Origin: Thinopyrum elongatum
Taxonomy: Eukaryota; Streptophyta; Magnoliopsida; Poales; Poaceae
Assembly (NCBI GenBank): GCA_011799875.1
Contig: CM022298.1
Location: forward strand, 193,958,423 to 194,022,422
Reading direction: 5' to 3'
Length of the DNA: 64,000 bases
Part shown: one piece after another, positions 22,251 through 32,686 of the stretch
Layout of the letters: the number at the start of each line of letters is the position of its first letter
Position numbering within the stretch: position 1 is the stretch's first letter
Translations under genes and position numbers: made by a program
Notes under the pieces: generated by a model
Database searches by the model: none
What the model saw: the letters and a program-made list of their open reading frames with translations, nothing else
Told to the model about the DNA's origin: nothing

Positions 22251-23950
22251 GTGTGTGTGAAACAGAGTCTTTGGTAGGGAAAGTAATTAAGTGTGTGTGG
22301 CTTCATCCTAGAGAGGTGATGTGTATGGCAGAGGCCTCCAACAAGGGGGATACGAGAGAGAAGAGGCCCGTAAAGAGGGAAGATAAGGAGTGTGCGCGTG
22401 AGAGGAGTGGACATCGAGATAACGTGTTTGTTCGAGAGACACCGAGGAATACTACTGTCGATGGTGCATGTAGGCGGGAATTAAACGAAGGGATAGTCTT
22501 ATTGGTTTTTGGGATAGAGGGAAGGAGTGGGAGAGGGGGTATCTAGAAGGAGATAGTTAAGTGTGAGTGTGTGTTTTAGAGAAGAGACCCAACCAGACGG
22601 AATTCATGTGCACACAAGAAGAGAAAGATTCGATGTGGGGTGAGGGTTGAGGGTAATTAACTACGTATGGAGACATATGAGACCTTTGAACATGCATGTG
22701 CGAGAGGTATACATACGTGGGATGTGTGTGTATGTGTGTGCGCGCATGATCGAGATAACAGAAAGGAGACATAAGTCATGAGATCAACGGGATGGGGGAG
22801 ATGGATCGGTATGAGTATGACAGTATGCATGCATGCGAGAGTGGAGGGAAGAAGGCTCGACGATTGAGCATGTGTGTTTTTTTATTTAAGAGAGAGTGGC
22901 GTGGGCTGGAGCATGCATCTATGGCGAGGAGAGAGAGCGAGACACAACGTGTGTGCAAAAGAGATCGACCAATAGATGCATGTATAGAGAAACACATATA
23001 GTGTGTGTGATAGGAAGCAAGAGTGCGTGCGAGAAAGAAAGGTTGATGGAGAAACAAATAGATAGAGGGATAGAGATGCTAGCTAGAGGAACATCGGCTA
23101 GTTTTTGTGTTAGAGTTAACAGTCGAGTGGTTCAGAGGGGTGAGTTATGTGTGTGAGAGAGAAAGATAAAAAGAGGGTGCATGAATGCATGTAGAGAGAA
23201 ACAGATATAGTGTGCGTGATAGGAAGCAAGAGTGCGGGCGAGAAAGAAGTTTGGTGGAGAAACAGAGAAATAGAAAGATAGAGATGCTAGCTAGAGGGAG
23301 ATCGGCTAGTGTGTGTGTTAGAGATAATAGTCAAGTGGATCAGAAGGCTGAGTTATGTGTGTGGGTGGGAGAGAGATAGAGAGAGGGTGCATGTGAGTGA
23401 CATACAAACGAATATCAGAGAGAAATGAGATCCCGAGAGACGGAGTTTTGTGTTTGCGAGAGAGAAAGATATTTCACAAGGAGAGTTGTAGCTAGAAAGA
23501 CATATCAGGGAACGCGAGATATCCCTAGGGAGAGAGGGTGTCTGGGCGACATACAAAGGGAATGGTGGAGAGATATGAGACCTTGCGAGACAGAGTTTGT
23601 GTTTGTGTGTGAGAGAGAGATATTTAAGAGGGAGAGTCGTGGCTACTGAGACATAGGGAGCGCGAGACATCTATGTGTGTGAGGGTGTGTGTGAGCGGCA
23701 TACATGGGAAATAGTAGAGAGAAATGAGACCCCGGGAGACGAAGTTTGTGTTTGTGTGAGAGAAAGAAATTTCACAGGGAGAATCATAGTTAATTAGAGA
23801 CACATAGTAGTGAGCGAAATATACTTCGAGAGAGATAGAGTGAAGGTCGAGGGAGAGAGTACCATAAGTGTGTTATGAAGATAAAAGACTGTTGTCGACA
23901 TACAAGTAGCATGAGAGATACCCGTGAGACGGTGAAGGCGTATAGGTCTA
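22200..23950 (+). repeat. C-poor GA/GT-rich region with two tandem arrays
   Basis: The + strand is dominated by GAGAGA and GTGTGT words with few cytosines. One array has a 209-bp period (GCATGT.TAGAGAAAC at 22978, GCATGTAGAGAGAAAC at 23187). A second has a 149-bp period (GACATAC at 23399 and 23548, GGCATAC at 23697). Long ORFs on both strands follow from the repeats. Confidence 0.85.
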
Positions 23951-24640
23951 GAGAGATATATAAGCATGAGTGATAGCTATATGAGACAAATATTTGGATT
24001 AAAGGGGATTCAAATATTTAAACTAGAGATCAGGACATCGATAAATATCATAACGAAAATTGATCTATCAAACATGCATATTCATTTGAATTTGGGGACA
24101 CGTGTAATGATATTTAGTTTATCAATATTAGTGATCCATAGATTTTTTTTAATTAGAGACAATGCAAGGTTTATATGCAATTAATGTCTAAACGGGATTA
24201 CATTATATATATGTTGCGTGTGTCAAACACATTATACGTGTTTGAGAAGTAAAAAAAACCGCATGAAACACACATTAATTGGAGATAGTTAGCGAGGAAT
24301 GCATACATTGGACTTCAACATAAAGTGGTTTCACATATTTGAAAAGTCAAATTAAGATGGATTCAGCCTTATGAATCTGAGATCATGCCATTTGTAAACC
24401 ATATTTATGTATAAAGGGTGTTGTGCTTTTGAAAGTATATATAAAAAATGATGTATATAGATTTGTATTGGAATACAAAATGGATCCTACCCGGAAAAAA
24501 AGAATACAAAATGGATTCAAATTGAGTTGGCACGGTAAGCGTGCAATCTTTTTCTCCAAAAATTTGAACGAAGCGGCATAAAATCGGGGAGATGGAAATC
24601 ACTGCCTAACCCTGACACGCAAAACCAGTCGGCTCAATTT
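23951..24640. other. AT-rich stretch without a gene
   Basis: No coding frame, RNA gene or element end was recognised. Confidence 0.4.
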
Positions 24641-25070
24641 CTATAGGTTTCGATAGGGGCGGGCTTGTAATTTCACTCAAACGTGACATAACCGCCTCTC
24701 ACCCGGATTCATACACAGTGGGCGCCAAAACACAGTTTCTCCTCGGCCGAAATCGGCTCTCACCTCCCCGGATTCATACAGGGTGGGCGCCAAAACAAAC
24801 TCTCCTCGGCCAAAATATCCGTCGGCAAATATTCGGTGTATGCGAGATTACCGTCCTATCCCCAACCGACCAATATTGATGTGATGTAGGAAAATATAAA
24901 CGGGGCTAAGTTTATAAATTTCCTCGCATTTGAGACAAGCGCATCCTGAAGACATGGTACCCCCTACCTCTCTCCCTCCATTTCCCCATTCATACTCCGT
25001 GGGCGCAAAAACACCCTCTCCACCCCAGTTTCCTCTGTCCGCCACCCCATCCACCGCCGTCCTCCTCCAC
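24640..25070 (+). promoter_or_regulatory. possible promoter/leader with repeated GATTCATAC..GTGGGCGC words
   Basis: CGGATTCATACA(C)AGTGGGCGCCAAAACA occurs, with variation, near 24712, 24770 and 24998. A pyrimidine-rich leader (CCACCCCATCCACCGCCGTC, then CTCCTCCACC) runs directly into the ATG at 25071. The layout is that of a grass 5' UTR. Function is inferred only. Confidence 0.4.
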
Positions 25071-25387
25071 CATGCCGGAGATTATCCCGACACCGTCGTC
25101 CATTACAAGAGATCGACCTCTCTCATCCACGGCTTCGGACCAGGATCCTTGCATCGCGTCCTCTCGCTTAATCCGCGCCGTCGTCCACCTTGCCGAGGCC
25201 GCTCGTATGACCGTCTAGTCCACAACACCGGGATATTTCCCTCACCACCATTGTCTGCCCTCCTAGATCTGCTTCCACGCCGCCGACAGCCATCGCTACC
25301 GCAGCACCCTCAACGTCTCAGCAGAAGCTTACACGGCGCCACACCAGAGACAGTACTCTTTCGTATCTGCTCAAGTTACTTATCTCA
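25071..25387 (+). pseudogene. probable first exon of an unrecognised gene
   Basis: The ATG at 25071 follows a pyrimidine-rich leader and opens MPEIIPTPSS, then SDQDPCIASSRLIRAVV and HLAEAARMTV, ending in a TAG. Coding character continues past this in other frames to a good donor, CA/GTAAGA at 25387/25388. One or more frameshifts are therefore likely. It may be the start of the multi-exon gene whose later exons lie at 27785-30127, but the connection is inferred from orientation and spacing only. Confidence 0.4.
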
Positions 25388-25602
25388 GTAAGAAAATAGA
25401 TCGCCACTGCTTTACTGTGATTTCTTATCCATCACTTAGAATCTTACTTGTTAGTTGAAACCAACCATTGGTTGCGAAGTTGCCTTTGTTCTTTTTGCAC
25501 CTTCAGATCTGCCATGGCACGCTCACCACTATACTCACAATGCTTACGGTTTTCCCCTTTTATATTCCGCATTAGCTTAAATGACAGTCAACTGAATTTC
25601 AA

Positions 25603-25982
25603 TTTGGGGTCAGTCCATTTTTGGGAGTTCGCCCGAGTTCGCCGGAGAGAAGGAAGGGGCTCGCCGGAGGGCTGCCCCATAATCTATCTTAGGGTTTTGG
25701 GTGGGGACAGTGGTTGTGGGGGGCGGTCGTCGGGCTATGGTGGGGCCTTGCCGGAGGCAAAACTCGACGCGGGTGGGCGGGTGGGGGTGGGGTTGGCTAG
25801 AGGGATGGCCGGGGCCACCGGAAGACCGGAGGTGGTGGGCGGTTCAGGGGAGGGCGGGGGCCGGTGGTTCGGCCGGCGGCCCGTGCGGTGGTCTGTAGGG
25901 GAAGAATAAGAGGCGAGGAAGAAGAAGGGTTAGGAGACGTAGGATCTTCATCCAACCGCCTGAAATGGTCGACTGACCCAAA
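25603..25982. mobile_element. possible terminal-inverted-repeat element, GC-rich interior
   Basis: The left end TTTGGGGTCAGTCCATTT and the right end, inverted, TTTGGGTCAGTCGACCATTT are alike. The interior is G-rich and unlike the flanks, which resemble the neighbouring tandem units. No target duplication was found. Confidence 0.45.
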
Positions 25983-26019
25983 TGACGAAAGTCAGGCGAC
26001 TTGCGTCAAGACATTCCCA

Positions 26020-27500
26020 TATATTCAGTACCATCATCGTAGGTGCTTCGAGACGTGCAAGCAGTGCTCCTCAACCCATCAAGCTAAACAACATGCCACT
26101 CATAATAACAAACTTAGTTGCTCAAATATGAATCTGATATGATGCTGACATATTGTACCAAAACAGAGAATGTTTAATTGGTCAGCTAATGTTCCTACTT
26201 TACTTTCAAAAAGCACGTGCGCCACATATCGAGGGACAACAGGGAGTTGCATTCTTTATGCGCTCTAGTTCATCATGTGTGGGCAATGAACATTTTATTA
26301 TCCAAAATCTGCTTGCTCTTCTTTAGCATGCTCCTCTTCTGTTCTTCTTTAATAAGTACTCCCTCCGTTCCTAAATATAAGTCTTTGTAGAGATTCCTCC
26401 ATGGACTACATACAGAGCAAAATGAGTGAATCTACACTCTAAAATGTATCTATATACATCCGTATGTGATCCATAGTGGAATCTCTACAAAGACTTGTAT
26501 TTAGGAACAGAGGGAGTATAATAGTAGTACAGTATATTCCTTGTAGTGAAGAGGAGCAGGGACATATGCAGTGTACAGGTCTATTCGGTCGCTTGTCATG
26601 GACGCTTTCAACTCTTCGTGTTGGTCTACCATAATATCCAGTAAATGTTGGGAGTTGTGTCGCCTTTGAGAGTTAGACTGATAGTAACAGTACTGCACCT
26701 TCGGTTGTAGAGAGCTGGTATCCGAAGCCTTTCTAGCTATTCCGGCAATACTAGCACATATTTTCCAGCAAGTTCCACTTTCCTGATTTTACTCGTGATG
26801 CTTAGGGTTTTCCCATTATATCTACACTATGATCTATGTAGGTGCTTTGTGTCGTACTAGCAGCATTCCACTCTTGAAGCTAAACAACACACGAATCATA
26901 CGTCCAAAGCTTACTTCTTCAAATACGAATGTGATATGATATACTGACATTAGTTAACAGACACACATATAATTGGTCAGCTAATGCTCCCACTTGAGTT
27001 TCCAAATGCATGTGGCCACATATAGAGAGACATCATGGAATGGCATTTATTTGGGCGCTCTGATTCATCATGTGTGGGCTACCAACATTATAGAGAACGA
27101 AGCGGAATCTCAATAATATGCTTCCCCTTCTATTCTTTAACATGTTCCTCTTCTGTTCTTCTTTAGTAAGTACAGTATGTTCCTTGTCAGGAAGGGGAGC
27201 AGGGACATCTGCAGTCGACAGCTCTATTGGGTCGCTTGTGCTACATGATTTCAGCACTTCAAGTTGGTCTACCATAATATCCAGGAAATGGTGGGAGCTG
27301 TGCGGTCTTTGATAGACTAGACTGATAGTAACAGCAGTGCGCCTTTAGATGAATAGAGCTGGCTTGTAGGTGATCGATAGGCTTTATATTAGTAGCGGTA
27401 ATACAACCCCGTATTTTCCAGCCAGTTCCGCTTTCCCGATTTATTTATGATTGTTATGGTGTACCCCTTTTATCTACACTACGATCTGCCTAGTGGATGT
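26020..27500. repeat. tandem duplication of about 650 bp, one copy split by a MITE
   Basis: Blocks such as TTGGTCAGCTAATG, TTCATCATGTGTGGGC, TTCTGTTCTTCTTTA, TTGGTCTACCATAATATCCAG and GACTGATAGTAACAG occur in the same order in 26035-26820 and 26840-27440. The left copy is longer because of the MITE at 26359-26516. On the minus strand both copies preserve LDIMVDQxExLK...VPAPLxxKE, which hints at an old duplicated exon. Confidence 0.8.
26359..26516. mobile_element. Stowaway MITE
   Basis: The ends CTCCCTCCGTTCCTAAATA and TATTTAGGAACAGAGGGAG are inverted repeats, flanked by TA on both sides (26357-26358, 26517-26518), the Tc1/mariner target duplication. Confidence 0.9.
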
Positions 27501-28172
27501 GCGCTCTCGTTATCATGGTTTGGCAATAAACTTTCTATACAGTATATTATGAATCTATCATCTGCCAACTATCCTTACATCTGGAGCTCCTGACAGGGAG
27601 CCTATTTTTTTGTGTAGTTGTGCTAGATTATATTAATCTACGCACCATATTACAGCACACATGGGCTCTCTCATCAGAATCCACTGATAGCACACAAGGG
27701 TTTACAGGGAGCCCCTATTATATTAGAATATCCTCTTCATTACAAAGATAATCTCACTACTATTTATGTTTTCATGCTTCTCAGATATTGTACGTAATCA
27801 CAATGAATATAAGAATGCGCACATCAGAAGAATATTGCGGAACAGTTCCATGGGTAACAAACTTGGCATCAAGGGATTGAGGTCCATTCTGGATGCAATG
27901 AAACCCACATGCTCCCGACCTACAGATTCGTATTCAGCATATGATCCTAATGAGTATTCTGAGCTCAAGGAGTCAAAGGCATATGGTCTATCCTATTCAC
28001 CCAATAAGGTGCATGTTCTAATTTGGCAAGGTTTTATTGGTTGCATGTATCTTGCATAAGGTGTCTTACATTTCTTCCATTTCGTTGCACCGCCATCTGC
28101 TTAGTTTACTCGTGATATATGTGAAGATGCCATGCCCATCCATTATCAATACCTATTCCATTTGTCATCATA

Positions 28173-28286
28173 CTCCCTCCGTCCGAAAAAGCTTGTCCCT
28201 CAAATGGATTTATCTAGCACCAAGTTAGTGCTAAATACATTCATTCAAACCACAAGCTTGGGACAAGCTTTTTTTGACGGAGGGAG
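28173..28286. mobile_element. Stowaway MITE, 114 bp, in an intron
   Basis: The ends CTCCCTCCGTCCGAAAAAG and CTTTTTTTGACGGAGGGAG are inverted, with TA on both sides (28171-28172, 28287-28288). It lies between exons a and b of the surrounding gene. Confidence 0.9.
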
Positions 28287-29276
28287 TACCATGTTTTTCC
28301 ATTCAAATGTTTTTCTTGTGTTTCAGACATCCAAAAGGAAGAGGGTGATTGCAGAACCTAAGGGAGTACAAGCAAAGTCCTTGAAAAAGGTGGTGGTACC
28401 GGAGAAATCAGATAGCACCCCACTTATATTGGCGATAGAACCAGCGCCGCAAAACCTAGGATATCGCAACTATGCTGCTCGCTGCTTTGCTCTTGTTAGT
28501 ACCTGTTGTCCTATCATTGTACTTACATTCATATCTGGTGGATTATGTGACATCATTATGCATTATAGCTTGATTATCCACCGTTCGCTCCAAATTATCA
28601 GATCTATATTAATGCTTACATTAATGTAGAATAAACCCAATGCTTATGTAGAAGTTTTGCTCTGCATTGTTCTTGTAAGTATTTGTTGTCCTTCAACACT
28701 ATACTTATATTGTCAGCTAGTTGTTCATGTACACTTTGCAGCTTATTCCCTTGCCCTCCATTTTCTACACATCACATCTATATTTACTATTGCCAAAATA
28801 TTGAATAAAACCAATGCTAAATTGCTCTTGTCAGTGCCTTTTGCATGTATGTTGTACTTACATTTATAGTCTGCATCTTAGCTTTAATAATCGCCATTTG
28901 TTCCTATATTATCACATCTATATTTACTCTTAACAAAATGTAGAATAAAGGCAATGCTCTTGAAGAAGAGTCTATGGTAAAGTTCTTGAATTGCCCCCCC
29001 CCCCCATCAATATGGACAAGGGCTTTATAGAGCCGGTCTTCACTACTAACATAAGTTTGTCCTCCTCAAGCCTTCAAACTTTGTTGTGTATATTTGGATA
29101 GCTATGACTGCAAATGTTGTTTATTTTTGTCGTCTACATCAAATTGCATGTTCAAAGTTTATTACGAAGAAGTACATGAACATAAGTTTGTCCTTCTCAA
29201 TTTCAGTTTTTAGTTGCACAACCTAGTTCCTTATTCATACCATGTAAATTAAACTAAACATAACAAGTTATCTTCT

Positions 29277-29660
29277 TTAGCACTGCATGTATGCTTGTGT
29301 TCTTATCTATAATCCAGTGGTGTGGTGAAATTACCAACTCCAGCACAATGTCATATCCTGCTATGTCTTAACTATGAACAATGCCATACTATGTTAATGT
29401 TATTTAAATCATGTCTCTTTATTTACCAATCTAAAATGGCATAAATTGATAGTACACTCACCATTCATGCTTATATGTTGTTTAGCACTACATGTATGCT
29501 TGTGTTCTTGATCTGTAATCCAGTGGTGTGGTGAAGCTGGTCGCTCCTGCACAATGCCATTTCCTGCCGTCTTAACTATGAACAATGCCTATTATGTTAA
29601 TGCTATTTTAAACAGTGTCTCTTTATTTCTGACTAAGAAATGAGATGAATTGACAGCACT
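29277..29660. repeat. 204-bp tandem duplication in an intron
   Basis: TTTAGCACT(G/A)CATGTATGC starts at 29277 and 29481. The shared text continues through TAATCCAGTGGTGTGGTG and CTTAACTATGAACAATGCC. Confidence 0.88.
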
Positions 29661-30127
29661 GATGCTAATACATGCAAAACCTATTATCTACCTACTTGTT
29701 TCTCTTTCAGGGTGACATCACTGGTGCTAGGAAGAACTGCCACAATGATAGTGAGACGAACCCATTGCTTGTCCCTCCAACATATATTCCAGAGAAGAAG
29801 GCAACACATCTTGAGGATAGCGATACAACCCCAAAGTCATGTCTTGATGTAGTGTCGAACTTACTCGCTAATAGCAGTGACACAAGGTCGATGAAGTCGC
29901 CGCCTGAATCTGTTTGACTTCTTCAGTCTGAAATTCAAGCAGATAGACATGCTTCCGCTCAAATCTGACTGGAACTCCAATCTCTATGCAAGATTAACCA
30001 TAAGTACAGGATGTCTATTGATGTTATGCGGCTTGAGTTGGTGGACATAAGCGTCAAACAAGCGCAGTCTCATTAGGTTGCTAAGCTGCTTGCGCTGCAG
30101 CTCCTGGGCAGGGCTAACCTTTCTTGA

Positions 30128-30480
30128 ACTATGGTGAAGTACTGTCGGTTCTGTCTATTATTTTATCGGCGTGTTTACTTCCACTGGTGGCGACCTGCCC
30201 AGTGTATAGAATCTACTGTCTGGTTACCCTTTATTATCACTGGCAGTGAACTTTGATGCCCAGGGGATGTAATGTGTTGTAATTTCTTTGTTGTATAGTC
30301 TAGGTTTATTCTTCGTCACGATGCTGTAATTTATTTGCTGTATGTTCTGTCGTCGCTCTGAGAAAAGGTCGTAATCTTCGATCGGAGCGCAATTAGCCAA
30401 TACGTTAGGTTTATATAAAAAAATTAGTACTAAAACTGGCCGGCCACCAATCACTATGAATGGGCCGAACCGTGGGCATA
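30128..30480. other. stretch without a gene
   Basis: Probably the 3' flank of the decayed gene upstream. Nothing else was recognised. Confidence 0.4.
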
Positions 30481-31748
30481 CAATCATCTTGGGCCTTTAG
30501 TAGGCCTAGACCTAATCTGGCCCTCTATTAGTTTTGGGCTTTAAAAGGCCGAGTAAAGCGCTTGCCTTAATTGGGCCAGAAAATAAAATGGGCTTTTAAT
30601 AGGCTGAGATGTAGATTGAGCCTGAATTGTGTCGAACAAATCACGGGCCGACAGCAGGCTGGAATATACATCGGCCCATTATTGGCCCAGTGATATGACG
30701 GGCCATTAACAGGCCGAAATGTTGTTGGGCCTTGGTGGGCCCAATTTCAGGACGGGCTGGAAGCAGGCTGATTGCATAGCGGGCCGAAATTAGGCCCAAC
30801 ACTGTCTAGGGCCTTTTACGGGCCGATAGGCAGTTTGGGCTAAAATGTATCCACAAAGACTACGGGCCGTTAAGAGGCCGAAAGTCTCTACGGACCAGAA
30901 TTAGGCCCAGATGCAGCTCGGCCTTTAAATGGCCGAAAGTGAAACCGGGTCAAAAGAGGCCCATATGTACATAGGGCCGCTGACATCCCGAAACTAATAT
31001 CGGGCCGAACTATTAAGCGGGCCATTAACAGGCCGAAGAGCAAAGCAGGCCCCCAATTGGCCCAAAGGCACAGTAGCTGTTAAAGGGTCGTATCTGTTAT
31101 GGGCCATAATTTGTCCCAAACTATTGCAGGCTGTTAACGGGCCGGATCTAATATGGGCCATAAACTGGCCCAGAATATTGCACGCATTTAACGGGCCGTA
31201 TCTGATGTGGGCCACAATTTGGTCCAAAAAATGAATGGGCCGGCCTATTAGATCTGACGAAATCTTGTGGGCCTTTTCCTGGGCCGGCTTTTAAACCTAT
31301 ATGGACCTCTATTGGGCCGTCCCACGTGTCAACATTTCATTGGTGACTCCTGTCTAGTGGACGGTTGACATCTGTCCCAACGAGGAGCTGATGCGTGGAT
31401 CCTCCGGCGAATGAGAATTTTACACATGGAAAATCCCCATTGGTCAGGGTTGTTAACAGGTTATCGGATCCAAACCGGAACCTGATAGCTTAACAGCGAC
31501 CCATTACGGTGGATGCCACGTGTCGGTTACCCTTGACAAAAACACTTCCATGACGTGCCATTTATCGTCATGGAAGTGGACACTTCCGTGATGATAATTT
31601 TGGTATTGTCATGGACACTTCTATGACAGCACAGGTATGACTATCTTGATTCTGTCATAAAATTGTCATGGATGTACATGCATGACAGAAAAACATGACC
31701 TACTATGACAAACACGTATCATCACGGAAGTGTATAATTTTTGTAGTG
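30480..31748. repeat. right subterminal repeat zone of CACTA element 1
   Basis: From 30480 to about 31330, GGGCC and AGGCC words alternate every 20-40 bp (GGGCCGTTAACAGGCCGAA-like units). From 31500 to the terminus CATGACA, TGTCATG and CTTCCGTGATGATAA words repeat in both orientations. Short ORFs read from this zone are artefacts. Confidence 0.85.
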
Positions 31749-32150
31749 CTTGGAGGTGGTACTGTTTCCTGGAAGTCTTGCAAGCAAACGATCATAACGA
31801 GATCGACAATGGAAGCAGAATTAACAACATTAGACACATCTAGTGTCGAAGCAGAATGACTTCGAGATCTTTTGATGGACTTGCCAGTGGTTGAGAAGTC
31901 GGTTTCGGCTATTCTTATGAACTGTGACAATCAGACAGTTATTGCCAACTTGAAGAGTTCAAAGGACATCATGAAGTACAACAAACATATAAGAATGAGA
32001 TTAAAAGTTGTCAAACGTTTAAGAAACTCTGGAGTGATAGTGTTGGATTATATCCAAATGGCTAAGAATCTGGCAGATCTCTTTACTTAAGGGTTATCGC
32101 ATGTTGTGATAGATAATACATTGAGGGAGATGGCTATGAGACCTACATGA
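31749..32150 (+). pseudogene. copia RNase H, C-terminal part, resumed after CACTA element 1
   Basis: Directly after the CACTA right end, CTT restarts copia A in the frame left at 2483: LGGGTVSW, then TRSTMEAELTTLDTSSVEAE. A stop replaces the usual Trp codon before LRDLLMDLPVVEK. The sequence continues ILMNCDNQTVIANLKSSKD and DYIQMAKNLADLFT, and after another stop GLSHVVIDN up to a TGA at 32148-32150. RNase H catalytic acidic residues are partly visible (MEAEL, NCDNQ). This segment proves the position and age order of the CACTA insertion. Confidence 0.93.
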
Positions 32151-32686
32151 GTTGCCATGGTGGAAACCCAACCTATGTGATCAGAGATCCCGTGAAGTAG
32201 GACCTGGGAAAACAAGCCAGTGGTGAACTAAGGAGAGTAACTTTACTAACCCACTCCATTGGAGATGCAATACTCTCAAAAACTGTATGGTAGGTTGACT
32301 ACTATCTTAATGTGTTCAAAAGCTTATACAAGAAAGATGATATCATAGCGATCTTTGGAGGAACACACCTATATGAGCCCGACTGTTGGTCACACTCTAT
32401 GAGATTGGGGTGATCTCTAGCAAGCTTATGAATAGGCCAGGAATGTGACTAATATGCTCCACCCGAGGGGTCAGCCTTTGGCAGTCTAGTACTAGTAAGA
32501 CATGTGGTGAAACTTCTTTACGCTAAACTGACAATTCAAGGTATAGTCCATTGTTCAGTTGTGAAGGAGTGCGACTACTTGTTCTAGGTGGAGTTCAACC
32601 TTAACAGGTCTCCACTGAAATACTAGTATATCAAAATAATATTTGGAACAAAGGACAAAATGAGCCCCTAAGATCTGGTGGGGGAT

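Larger units (their letters stand above)
27785..30127 (+). pseudogene. unrecognised multi-exon gene, three clear exons
   Basis: Exon a, 27785-28008, follows TTCTCAG and ends AAG before GTGCAT; it encodes YKNAHIRRILRNSS and LGIKGLRSILDAMKP. Exon b, 28327-28494, follows TGTTTCAG, joins in phase 0, and encodes the basic TSKRKRVIAEPKG, a possible nuclear signal, then EKSDSTPLILAIEPAPQNLG. Exon c starts at 29711 after TCTCTTTCAG, again phase 0, and encodes GDITGARKNC, EKKATHLEDSDTTP and a TGA at 29915-29917. The same frame beyond that stop still reads LLQSEIQADRHASAQ, RLELVDISVKQAQSH and AKLLALQLLG, interrupted by further stops, so the ancestral exon was longer. The tail looks coiled-coil. No family is recognised. 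It lies in CACTA element 1 but does not resemble its transposase. Confidence 0.5.
2484..31748. mobile_element. CACTA element 1, 29.3 kb, probably non-autonomous
   Basis: The left end reads CACTACAAAAA at 2484 and the right end reads TTTTTGTAGTG at 31748, so the termini are inverted repeats of the CACTA type. The 3-bp duplication CTT flanks both ends (2481-2483 and 31749-31751). Removing the element and one CTT rejoins the copia RNase H frame. Both subterminal zones carry inverted TGACAG/CATGACA words and GGGCC words, which are dense at 30480-31330. No TNP2-like transposase was recognised. The interior carries PLATZ and F-box/DUF295 fragments, other gene-like exons, MITEs, a Helitron and tandem arrays. 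Orientation was not assigned. Part of the length may be undetected nested insertions. Confidence 0.9.

Noticed and set aside
24930..25391. 153-codon plus-strand ORF starting at 24930
   Set aside because: Its start lies in leader-like sequence; the ATG at 25071 in another frame has better context. Parts of the frame may still be coding after a frameshift.
28994..29005. Run of twelve cytosines
   Set aside because: A simple homopolymer in an intron; may be of variable length, but nothing suggests function.
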